DNA of 15,438 bases from Pseudomonadota bacterium (GTDB lineage Bacteria; Pseudomonadota; Gammaproteobacteria; Pseudomonadales; Azotimanducaceae). This document shows positions 8,682-15,438 of the stretch, piece after piece. Each line of letters starts with the position of its first letter. The stretch's first letter is position 1. The notes under the pieces were generated by a model that was not told the origin of the DNA, did no database searches, and saw only the letters and a program-made list of their open reading frames with translations. Where the stretch lies: assembly GCA_027622495.1 (NCBI GenBank), contig JAQBYL010000040.1, positions 1-15,438 on the forward strand. The letters are read 5' to 3'. Made by a program: the position numbers and the translations under genes.

Positions 8682-8944
8682 CGGCTGATCCTTTCTGCAG
8701 TTTCAGGAAAGTTCATCGCAAGCTTTGTGGTCGCTGTCTGTTCAACCGACGAGTACGCAGCCAGCGCACCACGTTCAAGAAGAAGCCGACTGTGCATGAT
8801 GAGCGCTTCATCCTGTTTCTGCCGCGCAGCTTCCAACTGCACATGCAACTGCCGGACTTTCTGAGCCTGCTGCACAACCAGCATTGCCGAAGCAACAGCA
8901 GCGAGCAGCGCAAGTGTCCAGATCACTGGAAGTATCCGGGTCAT
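8678..8944 (-). CDS. ftsL: Cell division protein FtsL
   Basis: FtsL is a small bitopic divisome protein that pairs with FtsB through a periplasmic coiled coil and activates FtsWI. The product has 88 residues (E. coli 121). It consists of a membrane segment (about 5-24, from PVIWTLALLA to VV), a heptad-like helix (about 25-60, QQAQKVRQLH to LLLERG), and a short tail with a Q-ATTKLAMNFP block resembling the family's A-x-x-LGM ending. The sequence is poorly conserved in general, so identification rests on size, topology and its place between rsmH and ftsI. The ATG overlaps the rsmH stop (ATGA). Confidence 0.9.
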   Translation of the reverse strand: MTRILPVIWTLALLAAVASAMLVVQQAQKVRQLHVQLEAARQKQDEALIMHSRLLLERGALAAYSSVEQTATTKLAMNFPETAERISR

Positions 8945-9879
8945 GCCGCCTTCTCTTCAACGCGCTCAACAACGCGAAGAATGGCGCTGCGAGCACGTTT
9001 GTTTGCCCGCTCCTCAGAAAGCCCTGGCCGTAGTGGCCCGGCAATCAACCGCGCGGGAGCGGCAGCCTGATCATCGCGCACCGGCAGTCTGCGTGGCAGG
9101 GCGGGCGGTTGTGAAAGCGCTTTGAAGAAACGTTTGACCACACGATCTTCGAGCGAATGAAAACTGATCACACCGAGACGACCACCCTTTGCAAGCAGGG
9201 CGAACAACTGCTGCATGCCTTCGGCAATCTCATCGAGCTCTGCATTCACATAGATGCGAACCGCCTGAAAAACGCGGGTGGCATCGTGTTTGCCCTTGGT
9301 GCTTCGCGGCATCGTGCGCCCTACAGCCTCTTTGAGATCGGTAGTGGTATGAAGCGGTCGTGCGTCAACGATGGATCTGGCGATACGCCGAGCATGTCGT
9401 TCTTCACCAAAGTCTTTCAGAACCCTGGCAATATCGGCTTCGCGTGCAGTGTTCAGCCACTCGGCTGCCGATACCCCGGAGGTCGGATCCATGCGCATGT
9501 CGAGGGGACCGTCAAAACGAAAACTGAAACCCCGCTCTGGCGTATCCAGCTGTGGCGACGAAACACCCAGATCCATCATCGCGCCAGTTACATCAATCTC
9601 ACCGAAACGATCGCGGATCAATTCACCGATCTGCGAAAACTTTCCGTGCAAGGCAATAACCCGTGGATCTTTCTTTGCCAGCAGGCACGCATCGGCAAAC
9701 GCGTCGGGGTCTCGATCCAGGACGATCAGCTGTGCATCGACGCTTAGTCTTGCAAGCAGTGCACGTGCATGTCCGCCTCGACCGTATGTCGCATCTACAA
9801 ACACGCCACCACCTGTGTAAGTCTGCAGCAGATATTCAATCGTCTCGGTACATAAAACGGGTTTGTGCGCTTCACTCAA
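8941..9879 (-). CDS. rsmH: 16S rRNA (cytosine-1402-N4)-methyltransferase RsmH (MraW)
   Basis: RsmH methylates N4 of C1402 in the ribosomal P site using S-adenosylmethionine. Seen motifs are HKPVLCTE at the N-terminus, the SAM-binding DATYGRGGHA (29-38), DLGVSSPQLD (103-112), RGFSFRFDGPLDMRMD (116-131), KHDATRVFQAVRI (197-209) and LGVISFHSLEDRVVKRFF (235-252). The frame is open up to 9942, but that extension lies inside mraZ and has no family counterpart. A TTG at 9879 gives MSEAHKPVL and 312 residues (E. coli has 313) and overlaps the mraZ stop as TTGA. No strong ribosome site precedes it, so coupled translation from mraZ is likely. Confidence 0.95.
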   Translation of the reverse strand: MSEAHKPVLCTETIEYLLQTYTGGGVFVDATYGRGGHARALLARLSVDAQLIVLDRDPDAFADACLLAKKDPRVIALHGKFSQIGELIRDRFGEIDVTGAMMDLGVSSPQLDTPERGFSFRFDGPLDMRMDPTSGVSAAEWLNTAREADIARVLKDFGEERHARRIARSIVDARPLHTTTDLKEAVGRTMPRSTKGKHDATRVFQAVRIYVNAELDEIAEGMQQLFALLAKGGRLGVISFHSLEDRVVKRFFKALSQPPALPRRLPVRDDQAAAPARLIAGPLRPGLSEERANKRARSAILRVVERVEEKAA

Positions 9880-10334
9880 ACCGACAACCCGGTGAACGCG
9901 TCCACATCGTCGGCGGTATCCGCACCTGGTTCCGGCAGCCACACCGCCATGCCATCGCGCCAGTTGGCATCACTCCAGATCTCAATCTTGTTACCCTGGC
10001 CAACCAGAATCACAGTCTTGTCGAGGGCAGCGAAATCTCTGAGCATCGCGGGAATGACGATCCGGCCGTTTGCATCCAGATCCAGATCGGTCGCATGGCC
10101 AATCAGCAGGCGCTGTAACCTGCGGGTATCCCGACGGATGTTGGAAAGGGCTTCAAGCTTGCGCTGCACCACCTCCCACTCAGGCAACGGATACATGAGC
10201 AGGCATCGTTCCGCCGTATCGATGGTAAGCACCAGTCGACCTTCGCAGGCGATCTGCATGGCATCGCGAAAGCGCGTCGGCAGAGCGACGCGGGCTTTAG
10301 CATCCATTTTGGCGTTAACGATTCCGCGAAACAC
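9876..10334 (-). CDS. mraZ: Transcriptional regulator MraZ
   Basis: MraZ is a small oligomeric DNA-binding protein that represses its own dcw promoter. It has 152 residues, the same as E. coli. There are two tandem AbrB-like swapped-hairpin repeats, each with the DxxxR signature: D11-R15 in DAKARVALPTRFR and D87-R91 in DANGRIVIP. Other family blocks are CLLMYPLPEWE (44-54), RRLQRLLIGHA (71-81) and ILVGQGNKIEIW. The start is GTG at 10334, giving the conserved MFRG N-terminus. No Shine-Dalgarno sequence is visible upstream, which is unusual for the first gene of an operon and may keep MraZ levels low. It lies about 150 bases downstream of the predicted promoter and its operator. Confidence 0.96.
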   Translation of the reverse strand: MFRGIVNAKMDAKARVALPTRFRDAMQIACEGRLVLTIDTAERCLLMYPLPEWEVVQRKLEALSNIRRDTRRLQRLLIGHATDLDLDANGRIVIPAMLRDFAALDKTVILVGQGNKIEIWSDANWRDGMAVWLPEPGADTADDVDAFTGLSV

Positions 10335-10456
10335 AATTTCGAAGGGCTGGATCGGTCGAGGCAGTGCACGGCAAGTGCAGAAATCAGAAGAAAACGGCCG
10401 TCAAAACCGATCATCGGCCGGAACAAGTCTCATGAACTGCGGGTTCGATCCAGATT
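10335..10456 (-). promoter_or_regulatory. mraZ 5' leader with small ORF and terminator-like hairpin
   Basis: Between the operator repeats and the mraZ start lies an untranslated leader of about 120 bases. It holds a 10-codon reading frame (ATG at 10433, stop at 10403-10401; MRLVPADDRF) without a visible ribosome site. An inverted repeat CGGCCG (10420-10415 and 10400-10395) forms a 6-bp GC stem with a 14-base loop, and TTTTCTT follows at 10394-10388. This looks like a weak intrinsic terminator or attenuator, and the small frame's stop lies in the loop. The function is inferred only; it could be chance. Confidence 0.3.
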
Positions 10457-10481
10457 TCCCACTTTTTCCCTAAAAATCCCA
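10457..10481 (-). promoter_or_regulatory. MraZ operator (three MraZ boxes)
   Basis: On the minus strand three pentamers occur with exact 10-bp period: TGGGA (10481-10477), AGGGA (10471-10467) and TGGGA (10461-10457), separated by 5-base spacers TTTTT and AAAAG. This matches the known MraZ target of TGGGN direct repeats with 5-bp spacers upstream of mraZ in E. coli and other bacteria. The repeats begin within about 3 bases of the predicted transcription start, so bound MraZ should block initiation or promoter escape. Confidence 0.88.
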
Positions 10482-10490
10482 TCCGGTGAC

Positions 10491-10518
10491 ACTATAGATC
10501 TGCCAACCGGAGAGTCAA
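10491..10518 (-). promoter_or_regulatory. Predicted dcw operon (Pmra) promoter
   Basis: The minus strand shows a -35 box TTGACT (10518-10513) and a -10 box TATAGT (10496-10491) with a 16-base spacer, close to the sigma70 consensus. The start of transcription is expected near 10484, just before the MraZ boxes. A/T-rich runs upstream of the -35 box could act as an UP element. No other promoter of this quality was seen in the dcw region. Confidence 0.75.
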
Positions 10519-10679
10519 TGGAAAAGTGGTCATAAGCTATGGATTTAAAAGGATTTTCGGCTTTTTATACAACAAAGCCTTAGTTAACCACGAATAGCTA
10601 CTCGTTTTTAGAAACTAAATTAACTTTATTCCCGACAAATATTCAAAATAAGAATTAAAAATAGTTTTGATATATCAAA
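10519..10679. other. AT-rich intergenic spacer between rnpB and Pmra
   Basis: No gene is seen here. Most of this stretch (especially about 10541-10679) is strongly A+T rich, in sharp contrast with the GC-rich genes around it. It contains a perfect 14-base palindrome TTTGATATATCAAA (10666-10679) just past the rnpB 3' end, and a 6-bp inverted repeat GGCTTT/AAAGCC (10559-10579). It probably carries the rnpB 3' processing or termination signals and an A/T upstream element for the mra promoter. Both roles are inferred. Confidence 0.5.
10559..10579 (-). terminator. Possible weak terminator downstream of rnpB
   Basis: On the minus strand GGCTTT (10579-10574) and AAAGCC (10564-10559) can pair around a 9-base loop; GAAAATCCTTTT follows rather than an uninterrupted T run. 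It lies about 100 bases past the mature rnpB 3' end. The stem is short, so this is only a candidate; no canonical GC-rich terminator was found after rnpB. Confidence 0.25.
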
Positions 10680-11079
<400 letters not shown>

Positions 11080-11086
11080 AGATCGC

Positions 11087-11115
11087 AGACTAGGCCGACC
11101 CCCGCCTAAATACCA
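11087..11115 (-). promoter_or_regulatory. Tentative rnpB promoter
   Basis: A TAGTCT hexamer (11092-11087) lies about 8 bases before the P1 5' end at 11079, the right place for a -10 box. The matching -35 position (TGGTAT, 11115-11110, 17-base spacer) is a poor fit to consensus. Only about 41 bases separate rnpB from the HIT gene stop, so a promoter must lie here or inside the HIT gene, or rnpB is made by read-through. Confidence 0.3.
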
Positions 11116-11120
11116 GCAGA

Positions 11121-11543
11121 TCAGGTGGGAAGACAGGAACGGATGCGCTGAGCGTGTTCACTCAAGACTTTCGGATCCGCCATATTGCGCACGTGCATCC
11201 GCAAATCAACGCCATCGTTGCGTGGCAGAATGTGAAAGTGCAGATGGAAGACCGACTGCCCGGCCGCGGCCCCGTTGAGTTGCGCGATCATCACACCTTC
11301 GGCAGAGAAAGCCTTTTTAACAGCCGCTGCCACCAGCCTGGTTGTCTGGATGGTTGCCGCAAGCTCCGAAGCTTCGAGGTCGAAGAGGTTCATTGCAGCC
11401 GCTTTCGGGATCACCAGCGTGTGCCCTTCGGCCTGCGGCATGAGGTCCATGAACGCAAAGGTGCGGTCATCCTCATAGACACGGTGCGCTGGCAATTCGC
11501 CGCGCAGAATTTTTGCAAATGGGTTGTTGGGGTCGTAGGTCAA
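11121..11543 (-). CDS. HIT-family (histidine triad) nucleotide-binding hydrolase
   Basis: A 140-residue cytoplasmic protein of the HIT superfamily, whose members hydrolyse or transfer nucleoside phosphoramidates and dinucleoside polyphosphates. The triad HLHFHILP (H100, H102, H104) follows the GQSVF strand, and the N-terminal CIFC-like region is replaced by NPFAKILRGELPAHRVYEDD, with FMDLMPQAEGHTLVIPK as the usual core block. The start is TTG at 11543, overlapping the stop of the upstream hydratase gene as TTGA; it gives MTYDPNNPFAKI, a normal family N-terminus. The branch (HINT-like or Fhit-like) and the substrate are unknown. Co-transcription with the acyl-CoA genes is likely from the overlap, but a functional link is not evident. 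Confidence 0.92.
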   Translation of the reverse strand: MTYDPNNPFAKILRGELPAHRVYEDDRTFAFMDLMPQAEGHTLVIPKAAAMNLFDLEASELAATIQTTRLVAAAVKKAFSAEGVMIAQLNGAAAGQSVFHLHFHILPRNDGVDLRMHVRNMADPKVLSEHAQRIRSCLPT

Positions 11544-12316
11544 TCGGCTGCAATCCAGTTGGCTTTGCGCTTTTCGCGAAACGCAGCCATTCCTTCGGCC
11601 GCTTCTTCAGAGCGGAACATCCGCCCACTCCACTCCCCGGTCAGGTCAAAGCCCTCTTCGATGGAAAGTTTTGATACAGCACGGACCAGCTTCTTGCACT
11701 CGACGACGGCGATGGGGCCACCCTGGTTGATCATGTCGATTTCTTCTTCAACCGCTCTAACCAGCTGATCCTTTGCGACCGCACGATGGGCAAAGCCCAT
11801 GTCAACGGCCTGGCGGCCGGTGAAACGTTCACCGGTCACGAACAGCTTCATCGCGTGATGGGTGCCAAGCTTGGGTATACAGACCACCGAGATCACCGCG
11901 GGGATCACGCCAATTCGGACCTCGCTGAAACTGAACTGCACGTCTTCCACCGCAATCACGATATCCGCAGCACCCACCAGGCCCAGACCACCGGCGAAAG
12001 CTGCTCCATTGATCGCCGCAATAACCGGCTTTTCACTTTCTAAAATGGTGGTCAACACCTGCGGATAGGGAACTGACTGTTTGCCATCTACCACGCCACC
12101 GGGAGGGCTCTTCAGATCTGCACCGGCACAGAAAGCGGGGCCGGTGCCCGTAATAACAATCGATCGAACGGAGCGATCTTCGTTGGCATTGAGCAGATGC
12201 TGATACAACTCATTGACCAGTATCGATGAAAGCGCGTTGCGGTTTTCCGGGCGGTTCAAGGTGATCCACGCGGCACCGTTTCGTATCTCATAAAGAGTCG
12301 CTTGTGTATCTGACAC
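11540..12316 (-). CDS. Enoyl-CoA hydratase/isomerase family protein (methylglutaconyl-CoA hydratase-like)
   Basis: A 258-residue crotonase-fold protein acting on an acyl-CoA thioester. Oxyanion-hole segments are FCAGADL (62-68) and NGAAFAGGLGL (103-113). One catalytic glutamate is kept (E132 in FSFSEVRIG, equal to rat Glu164). The position of rat Glu144 is glycine (G112). The SEVRIG-VIPAVIS block and GERFTGRQA-MGF block recall bacterial 3-methylglutaconyl-CoA hydratases (LiuC/GnyH), which fits the carboxylase genes just upstream. The GTG start lies 1 base after the alpha-subunit stop, with AGGAGG 9 bases before it. It could instead act in isohexenylglutaconyl-CoA hydration or another crotonase role. 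Confidence 0.88.
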   Translation of the reverse strand: MSDTQATLYEIRNGAAWITLNRPENRNALSSILVNELYQHLLNANEDRSVRSIVITGTGPAFCAGADLKSPPGGVVDGKQSVPYPQVLTTILESEKPVIAAINGAAFAGGLGLVGAADIVIAVEDVQFSFSEVRIGVIPAVISVVCIPKLGTHHAMKLFVTGERFTGRQAVDMGFAHRAVAKDQLVRAVEEEIDMINQGGPIAVVECKKLVRAVSKLSIEEGFDLTGEWSGRMFRSEEAAEGMAAFREKRKANWIAAD

Positions 12317-12317
12317 C

Positions 12318-14300
12318 CTATTCTTCCTCCTGCGCCTTAAGCACTACCAGCATCTGATCGTTGGCCACCTGATCACCAACCACAACGTGGACTTCCGTGA
12401 CCGTGCCGTCCACCGGTGCGGTAATGCGATGTTCCATCTTCATTGCCTCAAGGATCAGAAGCACGTCACCTTTGCTTACCTGATCACCCACTTTTGCCAT
12501 GGTGGCAAGGACCTTGCCTGGCATCGGAGCCTTGAGACCACCGCGAAATTCTGCCGACCCCGGCAGTGGGAAACGGGGCTTTTCGACAAACTCGATGTCG
12601 CCTGCCGGACCGTGAACGAGCCATCGAGCGTCCACCTGCCGGATTCTTGCCTTGAACCGTCGCCCGTCCACGGCAAGGTCGATGTCGAGATCATCTGCCC
12701 GGTACACCTGCACATTCAACGTACGCTCACCCGTGCTCACCACCAGCACCCCTTTTCGGTTCTGCTGATAGCGCAACTCGCGGTCTTCACCGTTAACCAC
12801 GAAGACCACCCGCTCTGCCGGCATGTGCGAATTTCGCCAACCCCGTGGAATACTTTGCAGCACATTTGCCCCCCGCGCGTTAACCGCCTGACCAAAGGCG
12901 ACCACCGCGATCATCACGTCAACCAGGTCTGTTTCATCCAGGGATTTCCTGCGTGCCGGATTGACCCGCTCGATGAAGTCGGTGGTTGTCTCACCGTTGA
13001 TAAAGGCATCACTGCGAAGTGTGGCAACGAGAAAATCGCGGTTGTGTGTGAGCCCCTGAATGCTCGACGTTTCGAGCACGCGGGCAAGACGGGCCGCCGC
13101 TTCGCTGCGTGTGGGTGCATGCACGATCACTTTGGCAATCATCGGATCGAATTCGATGCTGACCTCACTGCCTGACTCCACACCGGAGTCAAACCGGGCT
13201 CCGGGCGCTGGTTCGAACACCGTCACGATACCTGGGGACGGCAGAAAATCGTTGGCTGGATCTTCTGCGTATACCCGGGCCTCGATGGCGTGACCGGTAA
13301 TCGTCAAATCGTTCTGGGTGTAGCCCAGGGGTTCTCCCTGAGCAATCCGCAGTTGTTCGCGCACCAGATCAAGACCGGTTATGGCCTCGGTGATCGGATG
13401 CTCGACCTGCAGCCTGGTATTCACTTCGAGAAACCAGAAGTCCTGCCCATCGAGTAGAAACTCCACGGTCCCTGCGGAGGCATAACCCAGCCTGTTTGCA
13501 GCCGCGAGGGCCGCAGCACCCATCTGTTCCCTTAAGGCCGGTGTAACGGCCGGAGAGGGCGCTTCTTCGATAATCTTCTGATGACGCCGCTGGATCGAAC
13601 ACTCCCGCTCAAACAGATGGACCAGGTTGCCGTGCTCATCACCCAGAATCTGAATTTCCACATGACGGGAAGTACTCAACCAGCGTTCCAGGAACAGCGT
13701 GTCGTCTCCGAACGCCGCACCCGCTTCGCGACGTGCGCCCTCAATCGCGGCAGCCAGATCCTGGGGACGTTCAACAACCCGCATCCCGCGACCGCCACCT
13801 CCAGCGGATGCCTTGACCAGCACCGGATAACCAATCGCTTGCGCTGCCGCCTCGACGTCTTCACCCGCGCGGATTTCCTGCGCCGGCAAAGTCGGTACAT
13901 CGGCCTCCTGCATCAGCCGTTTGGCGGCGAGCTTATCGCCCATCATCGCGATCGATTCAGGCGAAGGTCCGACCCACTTGATCCCCTCTTTGGTCACCGC
14001 CAGGGCAAAACCGGTGTTCTCCGAAAGAAAGCCATAACCTGGATGGACCGCATCCGCGCCCGAGCGTTTGCACGCATCGAGCACCTTGCCCGCATCGAGA
14101 TAGGTCTCGGCCGACGTGCGTCCGTTCAGCGCGATTGCCATGTCCGCATCCTGCACAAACGGTGCACCTGCATCTGAATCGGCATAGATCGCCACAGTGC
14201 CGATACCCATCTCGTGCGCGGTTCTGATAATCCGACGTGCAATCTCGCCGCGATTGGCGATGAGCAGACGGCGGATCGGTTTGAATGCTACATCCGCCAT
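12318..14300 (-). CDS. Biotin-dependent acyl-CoA carboxylase, alpha subunit (biotin carboxylase + BCCP)
   Basis: This subunit carboxylates its own biotin with ATP and bicarbonate and passes the carboxyl group to the beta subunit. The 660 residues contain a biotin carboxylase domain (about 6-450) with RRLLIANRGEIA (10-21), HPGYGFLSEN (86-95), ATP-grasp loop KASAGGGGRGM (163-173), ECSIQRRHQKIIEE (233-246) and EVNTRLQVEH (292-301). A linker domain follows, then a C-terminal biotinyl domain (about 588-656) with EAMKME, where K621 is the biotin site. The ORF is open to 14342, but ATG at 14300 gives MADVAFKPIRR and has AAGGAG 8 bases upstream; it overlaps the beta stop by 13 bases. The layout is that of methylcrotonyl-, geranyl- or propionyl-CoA carboxylase alpha chains, so the substrate is not settled. 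Confidence 0.94.
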   Translation of the reverse strand: MADVAFKPIRRLLIANRGEIARRIIRTAHEMGIGTVAIYADSDAGAPFVQDADMAIALNGRTSAETYLDAGKVLDACKRSGADAVHPGYGFLSENTGFALAVTKEGIKWVGPSPESIAMMGDKLAAKRLMQEADVPTLPAQEIRAGEDVEAAAQAIGYPVLVKASAGGGGRGMRVVERPQDLAAAIEGARREAGAAFGDDTLFLERWLSTSRHVEIQILGDEHGNLVHLFERECSIQRRHQKIIEEAPSPAVTPALREQMGAAALAAANRLGYASAGTVEFLLDGQDFWFLEVNTRLQVEHPITEAITGLDLVREQLRIAQGEPLGYTQNDLTITGHAIEARVYAEDPANDFLPSPGIVTVFEPAPGARFDSGVESGSEVSIEFDPMIAKVIVHAPTRSEAAARLARVLETSSIQGLTHNRDFLVATLRSDAFINGETTTDFIERVNPARRKSLDETDLVDVMIAVVAFGQAVNARGANVLQSIPRGWRNSHMPAERVVFVVNGEDRELRYQQNRKGVLVVSTGERTLNVQVYRADDLDIDLAVDGRRFKARIRQVDARWLVHGPAGDIEFVEKPRFPLPGSAEFRGGLKAPMPGKVLATMAKVGDQVSKGDVLLILEAMKMEHRITAPVDGTVTEVHVVVGDQVANDQMLVVLKAQEEE

Positions 14301-15438
14301 GTGCCGAACTCCTTGGTCCCTTTGACTTCTTTGTTGTGACAAGCCGACAACGCGATCGCGATCACGGTGCGTGTGTCACGTGGATCAATCATGCCATCGT
14401 CAGATACCCGGGAGGTCGCAAACAGACCTTTGGATCGCTCCTCGGCCCAGAACTCGGCGGTGGCTGCGCGTTTGTCGTTGGCTTCTTCGTCAAACTTGAG
14501 ACCACGCCGTTCGGCAGCTGCGCGCTGCACGATGGTCATCACCCCGGCCATCTGTTTGGGGCCCATGACGGCGATCTTGGCGCTGGGCCAGATGAAGGTA
14601 AAACGCGTACCAAAGGCACGCCCGCTCATACCGTAGTTCCCGGCACCGTAGGATGCCCCCACAATCACGGTGATGTGCGGTACAGTGGAATTGGCTACCG
14701 CGTTGATCATCTTCGAGCCGTTCTTGGTTATACCGCCCTGTTCAAAATCGGTGCCGACGATGTAGCCGGTGATGTTATGAAGAAACAGCAGCGGCACATC
14801 GATCTGATTACACAGCTGAATGAACTGGGCGGCTTTTTCGGAAGACTCAGAAAAAAGAGCACCATTGTTGCCGAGAATACCGACCGGAAAACCGTGGACC
14901 GACGCCCAGCCGCAGACCAGTGTCGGTCCATAAAGCCCTTTGAATTCCTCGAACTCCGAGCCATCCACAATGCGTGCGATGACTTCGCGCATGTCGAAAG
15001 GGGTGCGAAGATCTTTCGAGACCATGCCGAGCAGTTCTTCCGGATCGTGCACCGGTTCTGCAATCGGCCCGGAAGGGCCGGGCCCCTGTTTGCGCCAGTT
15101 GAGATGTGCCACCACTTCGCGGCACATGCGAATACCATCAAGTTCGTCCTCTGCAAGGTAATCGCCGAGGCCAGAGATGGTGGTGTGCATGACGGCACCA
15201 CCCAGACTCTCTTCATCCGCATCTTCACCGGTCGCCATCTTGACGAGCGGCGGACCTCCAAGAAAAACTTTCGACTGCCCCTTAATAAAAATGTTGTAGT
15301 CACTCATGCCCGGCTGATAGGCACCGCCGGCCGTGGATGCGCCAAACACCAGGGAGATGGTCGGAATTCGCATTTTCGACAGTTCGGTGATTTCATAGAA
15401 CAATCTACCCGACTCGCCAAAGTGCCCACCTTCCCGGC
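14288..15438 (-). CDS. Acyl-CoA carboxylase, carboxyltransferase (beta) subunit (partial, N-terminus beyond right edge)
   Basis: The beta chain moves the carboxyl group from biotin to an acyl-CoA. About 383 codons are visible; the frame runs open to the right edge with EGGHFGESGRLFYEITE, so the TTG at 15403 is not a start. Family blocks: GASTAGGAYQPGMSDY and FLGGPPLVKMATGE in the N-half, then LVCGWASVHGFPVGILGNNG, FLHNITGYIVG, GASYGAGNYGMSGRAF, WPSAKIAVMGPKQMAGVM, DDGMIDPRDTR and the usual FG-W/F-RM end. It resembles the AccD1/methylcrotonyl-CoA type rather than AccA/AccD of fatty-acid synthesis. Substrate is inferred from the adjacent hydratase only. Confidence 0.93.
   Translation of the reverse strand, partial: REGGHFGESGRLFYEITELSKMRIPTISLVFGASTAGGAYQPGMSDYNIFIKGQSKVFLGGPPLVKMATGEDADEESLGGAVMHTTISGLGDYLAEDELDGIRMCREVVAHLNWRKQGPGPSGPIAEPVHDPEELLGMVSKDLRTPFDMREVIARIVDGSEFEEFKGLYGPTLVCGWASVHGFPVGILGNNGALFSESSEKAAQFIQLCNQIDVPLLFLHNITGYIVGTDFEQGGITKNGSKMINAVANSTVPHITVIVGASYGAGNYGMSGRAFGTRFTFIWPSAKIAVMGPKQMAGVMTIVQRAAAERRGLKFDEEANDKRAATAEFWAEERSKGLFATSRVSDDGMIDPRDTRTVIAIALSACHNKEVKGTKEFGTWRM

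Noticed and set aside
9880..9942. N-terminal extension of rsmH to GTG at 9942
   Set aside because: It overlaps the conserved mraZ end, has no counterpart in the family, and the TTG at 9879 gives the standard length.
10565..10573. TTATACAAC as a DnaA box in an AT-rich region (possible origin)
   Set aside because: It has mismatches to TTWTNCACA, no second box lies nearby, and there are no origin-type neighbours.
12387..13175. 262-residue plus-strand open frame
   Set aside because: It is antisense to the biotin carboxylase alpha subunit with no motif or ribosome site; a shadow frame.
14301..14342. Extension of the carboxylase alpha subunit to 14342
   Set aside because: ATG at 14300 has a strong ribosome site and the usual N-terminus; the extension reads through the beta-chain end with no family match.
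15401..15403. TTG as a start for the beta subunit
   Set aside because: The frame stays open with conserved carboxyltransferase sequence to the window edge, so the gene begins outside.

Overview
The window is a chromosomal segment of a bacterium, most probably a gammaproteobacterium of moderately high GC. The signs are a mraZ-rsmH-ftsL-ftsI-murE-...-ftsQ division/cell-wall (dcw) cluster with E. coli-length MraZ, MraY and RsmH, a MurE of the meso-diaminopimelate type (DNPR motif), and a type A RNase P RNA directly upstream of mraZ, as in Pseudomonas. Every gene found lies on the minus strand, so the reading order runs from the right edge to the left. No mobile element, CRISPR array, tRNA or rRNA was seen.

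Right part (11121-15438): a tightly packed acyl-CoA catabolism block. It starts with a carboxyltransferase (beta) subunit cut by the window edge, then a biotin carboxylase/BCCP (alpha) subunit, an enoyl-CoA hydratase-family protein of the methylglutaconyl-CoA hydratase kind, and a small HIT-family protein. The genes overlap or nearly touch. Together they best fit 3-methylcrotonyl-CoA-like carboxylation followed by hydration (leucine or isoprenoid breakdown), but the exact substrate is not proven.

Middle (10335-11120): rnpB (about 400 nt), then an unusually AT-rich spacer, then a well-formed sigma70-type promoter (TTGACT-N16-TATAGT). Three MraZ-box repeats with exact 10-bp spacing sit at the predicted transcription start, followed by a leader of about 150 nt with a small reading frame and a terminator-like hairpin.

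Left part (1-10334): the dcw operon mraZ, rsmH, ftsL, ftsI, murE, mraY, murD, ftsW, murC, ftsQ (cut at the left edge). All junctions overlap by 1 to 11 bases, so it reads as one translationally coupled message. It encodes the MraZ repressor, the 16S rRNA methyltransferase RsmH, divisome proteins (FtsL, FtsI, FtsW, FtsQ) and peptidoglycan precursor enzymes (MurE, MraY, MurD, MurC).

The most unusual point is what is missing: murF (normally between murE and mraY), murG (between ftsW and murC) and ddl (between murC and ftsQ) are cleanly absent, and the flanking genes overlap seamlessly. Other oddities are an SSQ instead of SxN motif in the FtsI transpeptidase site, a crotonase lacking one of the two classical glutamates, and non-ATG starts in 7 of 13 genes whose start is visible. 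I see no wholly new system; the region is largely conserved core machinery with a rearranged layout.
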